A DNA stretch of 42,138 nucleotides from Thermoanaerobaculia bacterium. Its GTDB lineage: Bacteria > Acidobacteriota > Thermoanaerobaculia > Multivoradales > JAGPDF01. The translations under genes were made by a program, and so were the position numbers. Under the pieces are notes generated by a model that searched no databases, was not told the DNA's origin, and saw only the letters and a list, made by a program, of their open reading frames with translations. The DNA lies in NCBI GenBank assembly GCA_018057705.1, contig JAGPDF010000032.1, positions 1-42,138 on the forward strand, given 5' to 3'. Positions 38,949-42,138 of this stretch are shown one piece after another (positions within the stretch are counted from its first letter, which is position 1; each line of letters starts with the position of its first letter).

Positions 38949-39512
38949 GCAGACTCACGCCGGACCCGCGCCGCATCAGCCTGACGGCGGCAGCCGATCA
39001 GCGGCGCAACCTGAAGATCTCGCATCTCTCCTGTTGATTCGCTGCCTTTTGCACCCCAACTCCATGCCGCCGCGTAATTTGCGACGGAAGCTGGGTGGAC
39101 CGCGAATTCTGGCATCTCGGGGATTTCTTGTCTAGCCCCCGTGTAAGCAATTTTTCGACCCGATCGGGCCCGGAGGGCGCTTTTCCTTCAAAATCGGCCC
39201 AGAATCTGTCCGTCCGGAGGCTGGCCCCCGCTGGGGATGGCCTCGAGAAGGATATCCCGTGCCGATCCTTCGGACCACCCCCCTGCCCGTCCGAAGTCAC
39301 CCTGCCTGTGAACCAGCTCGCTGCGGATCTGCCCGACAGGGTGCAGCCTCACGCACCCACCGCCCCGGGGCGGGGCCGGAGGCCGGACGCGCGCCCGGAG
39401 GGGGGACCCCTTGGACGGTCAGCCGAGCGCAAACGTACTGCTCGCGAGGAGGAGCTCTCACCTTGAAGAATCTTGAACAGCGCAGTTGGGTGGACGTCCG
39501 GCGGAGAGTCGT
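38949..39512. other. Intergenic region upstream of tRNA-Thr and the beta-propeller gene
   Basis: No convincing gene is present in these 564 bases; the short frames have no start support. The minus-strand promoter candidate at 39106-39134 lies here. A palindrome CCCGATCGGG occurs near 39160-39169. The plus-strand gene at 39513 has a GGAGAG ribosome-binding sequence at 39503-39508, but its promoter was not resolved. Confidence 0.6.
39106..39134 (-). promoter_or_regulatory. Candidate promoter for tRNA-Thr-tuf-tRNA-Trp-secE unit
   Basis: On the minus strand TAGACA (39129-39134) is followed after 17 bases by CAGAAT (39106-39111), preceded by TGC as an extended -10. An A-rich stretch just upstream (near 39150) could serve as an UP element. 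The start point would be about 150 bases ahead of the tRNA. The hexamers match consensus at five and four positions. Confidence 0.5.
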
Positions 39513-40232
39513 ATGACGGGACGGCAGGCCTGGCTTCCGATCGCCGGCCTCTGGCTCGCTCTCGGGTTCGGCCCGTTCGGCCCGGTGGCGGCGCGCGCCG
39601 CCTGCCCGCAGGGGCATGGGCCCTTCGGTACCACGCTGCTGACGCCCGACAGGGCTTACCTCGTCTGTATCGTCGACGCGTCGACGCCCGGCAAGTACGA
39701 GCTCTACAGCGCGCCCACCGCCGGAGGCCCGGCCGTCCGCCTGTCGCCCGACCTCGGCGCCGACCGCGACGTGATTCTGGTGGCCATCTCGCCCGACAGC
39801 CGGAGGGTCGCCTTCTCAGCCGACCCGATCAGCTGGACCAAATACGAGCTCTACACCGTCGCCATCGGCGGCGGCCCGGCCACGAAGCTGAACGGCTGGC
39901 TGCCGCACGAGCATGACGTCGACGATTTCGCCTGGAGCTCGGACGGCCGCCGCGTCGTCTACCGCCAGGGACGAAACACGGTCGGCTCCTGGCACCTCTA
40001 CTCCTCGCCTGCCACGGGAGGCTCGTCCGTGCGCCTCTCGCCCGAAATGCCGATCGGGGGCGCCGTGCAGCGGCCCTTCCAGATCCTCGGCGGCGGCCTG
40101 GTGCGCTACTCGGCCAACCTCGACGGCGGCGGCATCTTCGACTGGTACGTCGCCCCCGACTCGGGCGGCATGACTCTTCAGGAGGTCTTTCGCGAGGACT
40201 TCGAAACCGGCACCGCCGCATCCTGGCGCTGA
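39513..40232 (+). CDS. Secreted TolB/WD40-like beta-propeller fragment protein
   Basis: The 239-residue protein has a signal peptide (hydrophobic residues 7-25, ending VAARAA). It then has three related repeats typical of TolB-like propellers: KYELYSAPTAGGPAVRLSPD, KYELYTVAIGGGPATKLNG and SWHLYSSPATGGSSVRLSPE, alternating with strands such as ISPDSRRVAFSADP and WSSDGRRVVYRQG. Three repeats are too few for a closed propeller, so the protein may be partial or oligomeric. The C-terminus is FREDFETGTAASWR, similar to the end of the convergent neighbour. The ATG was chosen because GGAGAG lies just upstream. Function unknown. Confidence 0.75.
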   Translation: MTGRQAWLPIAGLWLALGFGPFGPVAARAACPQGHGPFGTTLLTPDRAYLVCIVDASTPGKYELYSAPTAGGPAVRLSPDLGADRDVILVAISPDSRRVAFSADPISWTKYELYTVAIGGGPATKLNGWLPHEHDVDDFAWSSDGRRVVYRQGRNTVGSWHLYSSPATGGSSVRLSPEMPIGGAVQRPFQILGGGLVRYSANLDGGGIFDWYVAPDSGGMTLQEVFREDFETGTAASWR

Positions 40233-40296
40233 CGCCGGCAACGGCGACGGGCCGGGAAGCCGGTGGGTAATGGCCCCGCGACGCCTGGCGCCGCGA

Positions 40297-41634
40297 CTAG
40301 GGACAGAAGTCGCCGCCCCCCACTGTCGTGCTCCAGGGGCAGGTATCGCCGGACTCGAAGCCGTCGCTGAAGGGCACCGGCGCGAGCCGCTGTGCGAAAA
40401 CCCCGGCTTCGAGGCCGTCCTGCCCCGGGTCGCTGATCCAGACCGCGACGAATTTCTCGCCGGTCCCGGCCGCGATCACAGGCGCGAACTGGGCCGAGGA
40501 GGTGTAGGTGTTCACCTGGAACTCCCCGGCCACGGCACTGCCCGACGCGTCGAATCGCCGGGCGAAGACTCCATGGGAGGAACCGTCCTGGCCCGGGTCG
40601 CCCCAGGTCACGACGAAGCTTCCGGCGGCATCGACCGCGACCGCCGGATTCCACTTGTAGCCCGGGGCGGAAGTGCTGACCGAGAACTCGCTGCCCACGG
40701 GACTTCCCGTCGCGTCGAAGCGTTGGCCGACGATCTCACTGCCCTGGCCGCCCGTGCTGCGCGCCCGGTTCCAGACCACGACGAAGTCGCCCAAAGGACC
40801 CATCGCGGCCGCCGGCGCGACCTGCCAGTTCGACGTGTAGGTGTTGACCTGGAATTCGCCGCCCACCGGGGTGCCGGCGGAGTCGAAGCGCTGACCGAAG
40901 ATGCCGTAGTTCGAACCGTCCTGGCCATAGCTGTCCCAGACCACGACGAAACTTCCGGGCGTTCCCGCAGTGCTCGCAGAGCTTGCGGCGCTCGCAGCAC
41001 TCGAAGCCACGGCCGGCCGGCCCTGGGCATCGAAGGTCGCGGAGTTCACCTGGAACTCGCCGCCCAGCGGAGCGCCGTCGGCGTCGAAACGCCGCGCAAT
41101 CACCTCATCGTCCTGCCAGACCACGACGAAGTTGCCCAGACCGTCCGCTGCGACTGCAGGGAGCACGGCCGCTTCTCCCGTCGTCGAACTGTTGACCTGA
41201 AACTCGCCGCCGGCAGGTTGGCCCGCCGCATCGAATCGCTGAGCGAACAGGTTGGAGTCGGCGCTCTCAGGGGCGACGCGCTTCCAGACCACCAGGAAGT
41301 TCCCCGCCTCATCGGCGGCAACATCGGGCGAGTCCTGGTCGAGCGAGGTAAAGGTGTTGACCTGGAACTCGCTCCCCGACCGCGCCCCGACGGAATCGAA
41401 GCGCTGGCCGAAGATGCCGAATCCGGAGCCATCCTGGGAGTCCCCTTTCCACACCACGACGAAGTTTCCCGCCGCGTCGGAGGCGACCGCCGGATAGTCC
41501 TGGTCGCCGGTCGTGAAACTGTTGACCTGGAACTCGGGGCCGACGAGCTGGGCGACTGCGGGTTGCGCGACCCCGACGGCGAGGAGCACGAGCATCGCCC
41601 GGAGGAGTGGGCGTCTGCGGAGGGAGAACTTCAT
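40297..41634 (-). CDS. Secreted protein with seven EFQVN/FVVVW repeats
   Basis: The 445-residue protein has a signal peptide (RPLLRAMLVLLAVGVAQPAVA) followed by seven repeats of about 48-67 residues. Each begins EFQVN(T/S), contains GNFVVVW, and ends with a GIFGQRFD-type strand (for example DGSGFGIFGQRFDSVGA). The spacing suggests a beta-rich propeller or solenoid. Repeat 4 has an extra Ser/Ala stretch. The C-terminus FSDGFESGDTCPWS plus a short cysteine-containing tail resembles that of the convergent neighbour. The start at 41634 gives the signal peptide, though the ribosome-binding sequence is weak. Function unknown; cell surface or secreted. Confidence 0.8.
   Translation of the reverse strand: MKFSLRRRPLLRAMLVLLAVGVAQPAVAQLVGPEFQVNSFTTGDQDYPAVASDAAGNFVVVWKGDSQDGSGFGIFGQRFDSVGARSGSEFQVNTFTSLDQDSPDVAADEAGNFLVVWKRVAPESADSNLFAQRFDAAGQPAGGEFQVNSSTTGEAAVLPAVAADGLGNFVVVWQDDEVIARRFDADGAPLGGEFQVNSATFDAQGRPAVASSAASAASSASTAGTPGSFVVVWDSYGQDGSNYGIFGQRFDSAGTPVGGEFQVNTYTSNWQVAPAAAMGPLGDFVVVWNRARSTGGQGSEIVGQRFDATGSPVGSEFSVSTSAPGYKWNPAVAVDAAGSFVVTWGDPGQDGSSHGVFARRFDASGSAVAGEFQVNTYTSSAQFAPVIAAGTGEKFVAVWISDPGQDGLEAGVFAQRLAPVPFSDGFESGDTCPWSTTVGGGDFCP
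40967..41002. repeat. Four degenerate 9-bp units inside the repeat-protein gene
   Basis: Units GCAGTGCTC, GCAGAGCTT, GCGGCGCTC and GCAGCACTC are arrayed head to tail in frame and encode the Ser/Ala stretch that repeat 4 has and the other six repeats lack. This looks like an in-frame minisatellite expansion. Confidence 0.65.
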
Positions 41635-41737
41635 CGCAATCGCCAAGGTAGCACGCCGCGAAACGACCGGCTGCGCAGTTTCCGACAGCAACCTCGCGAG
41701 CGTACACTAAGCTCCGTCCGCATCTGGAGAAGCGCCC

Positions 41738-42138
41738 TTGTCGACCCCGAAGGATCGAGCGGCCCCTGGCCCCTCCGCCGCCGCCCCCGAGCGCCCCTGG
41801 GAGCTCGAAACCCTCGACCCGGCGCCGCTCGCGCAGGCGCCCACTCTCGCTGGCGGCTCGCCAGCCCCGGTCCGGCCAGCCGGCGCACCCGGCGACGGAC
41901 CCTGGATGCTCGGCGCCTACCGCATTCTCGGCAAGCTCGGCGAAGGGGGGATGGGGATCGTCTACGAGGCGGAGCAGCAGCACCCGCGGCGGCGGGTGGC
42001 GCTCAAGGTCATCCGCGGTGGCCGCTTCGTGGACGAGCCGCACATCCGGATGTTCCAGCGCGAGATCGACACCCTGGCGCGCCTCAAGCACCCGCACATC
42101 GGCGCCATCTACGATGCCGGGCGGACCGAGCAGGGGGA
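41738..42138 (+). CDS. PknB-type serine/threonine protein kinase (N-terminal part, runs off window)
   Basis: The frame continues past the window end with no stop. The start is TTG, the only start codon between an in-frame TAA (41708) and the kinase domain, with GGAGA at 41726-41730. About 60 proline/alanine-rich residues precede the domain, which starts AYRILGKLGEGGMGIVYEAE (glycine-rich loop) and includes VALKVIR with the ATP-binding Lys and FQREIDTLARLKHPHIGAIY with the conserved Glu. This is a bacterial Hanks-type kinase; substrates are unknown. The gene is divergent from the repeat protein, sharing about 103 bases of upstream DNA. Confidence 0.88.
   Translation, partial: MSTPKDRAAPGPSAAAPERPWELETLDPAPLAQAPTLAGGSPAPVRPAGAPGDGPWMLGAYRILGKLGEGGMGIVYEAEQQHPRRRVALKVIRGGRFVDEPHIRMFQREIDTLARLKHPHIGAIYDAGRTEQG

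Noticed and set aside
39095..39466. A plus-strand gene of 123 residues upstream of the beta-propeller gene
   Set aside because: It has no ribosome-binding sequence, has arginine/proline-rich shadow-type composition, and overlaps the predicted promoter on the other strand.
41703..41708. A promoter (-10 TACACT) for the kinase gene
   Set aside because: The matching -35 (TTCCGA, 17 bases upstream) fits poorly, so I did not list it as a feature.

Overview
The window is a GC-rich bacterial chromosome segment. It is dominated by a nearly uninterrupted minus-strand block of transcription and translation genes (about 39.1 kb down to 1.8 kb). Reading in the direction of transcription, the order is tRNA-Thr, tuf2, tRNA-Trp, secE, nusG, rplK, rplA, rplJ, rplL, rpoB, rpoC; then rpsL, rpsG, fusA, tuf1; then the full S10, spc and alpha clusters (rpsJ to rplQ). 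That is the ancestral bacterial beta/str/S10/spc/alpha order, closed by a textbook intrinsic terminator after rplQ. The flanking genes (secreted repeat proteins with a shared C-terminal motif, a Ser/Thr kinase of the PknB type, an AbrB/PIN module) together with a zinc-ribbon-bearing RpoB suggest an Acidobacteriota-like organism, perhaps Thermoanaerobaculia. This is an inference from style, not a proven placement.

Region by region. 1-1,513: a secreted helical-repeat protein of unknown function, convergent with an AbrB-type antitoxin/PIN-domain pair. 1,514-1,885: intergenic, with an inverted repeat and the terminator of the ribosomal block. 1,886-22,025: alpha, spc, S10 and str clusters. 22,026-22,279: divergent promoter region. 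22,280-25,545: a plus-strand arsenic cassette (arsR, thioredoxin-type arsC, acr3, arsP-like permease, CxxC thioredoxin-like protein) placed between rpoC and rpsL, which are normally adjacent. A long hairpin separates it from rpoC. 25,640-37,424: rpoC, rpoB, L7/L12, L10, L1, L11, NusG, SecE. 37,446-38,948: tRNA-Trp, second tuf, tRNA-Thr. 38,949-39,512: intergenic with a candidate promoter for the minus-strand block. 39,513-41,634: two convergent secreted proteins. 41,738-end: N-terminal part of a Ser/Thr kinase.

The most notable observations are: (a) both EF-Tu copies have a non-canonical, longer switch I that lacks the near-universal RGITI signature; (b) RpoB carries an insertion with eight cysteines arranged as two zinc ribbons; (c) the arsenic cassette interrupts the rpoBC/str junction, with an arsR promoter that looks leaderless and has a palindrome over the start codon; (d) the rplK-rplA, rpsG-fusA and rplL-rpoB spacers carry unusual structured or periodic DNA; (e) the two tuf genes differ by a single synonymous base over the whole gene. 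All functional calls come from reading translated sequence and motifs; no database search was possible.
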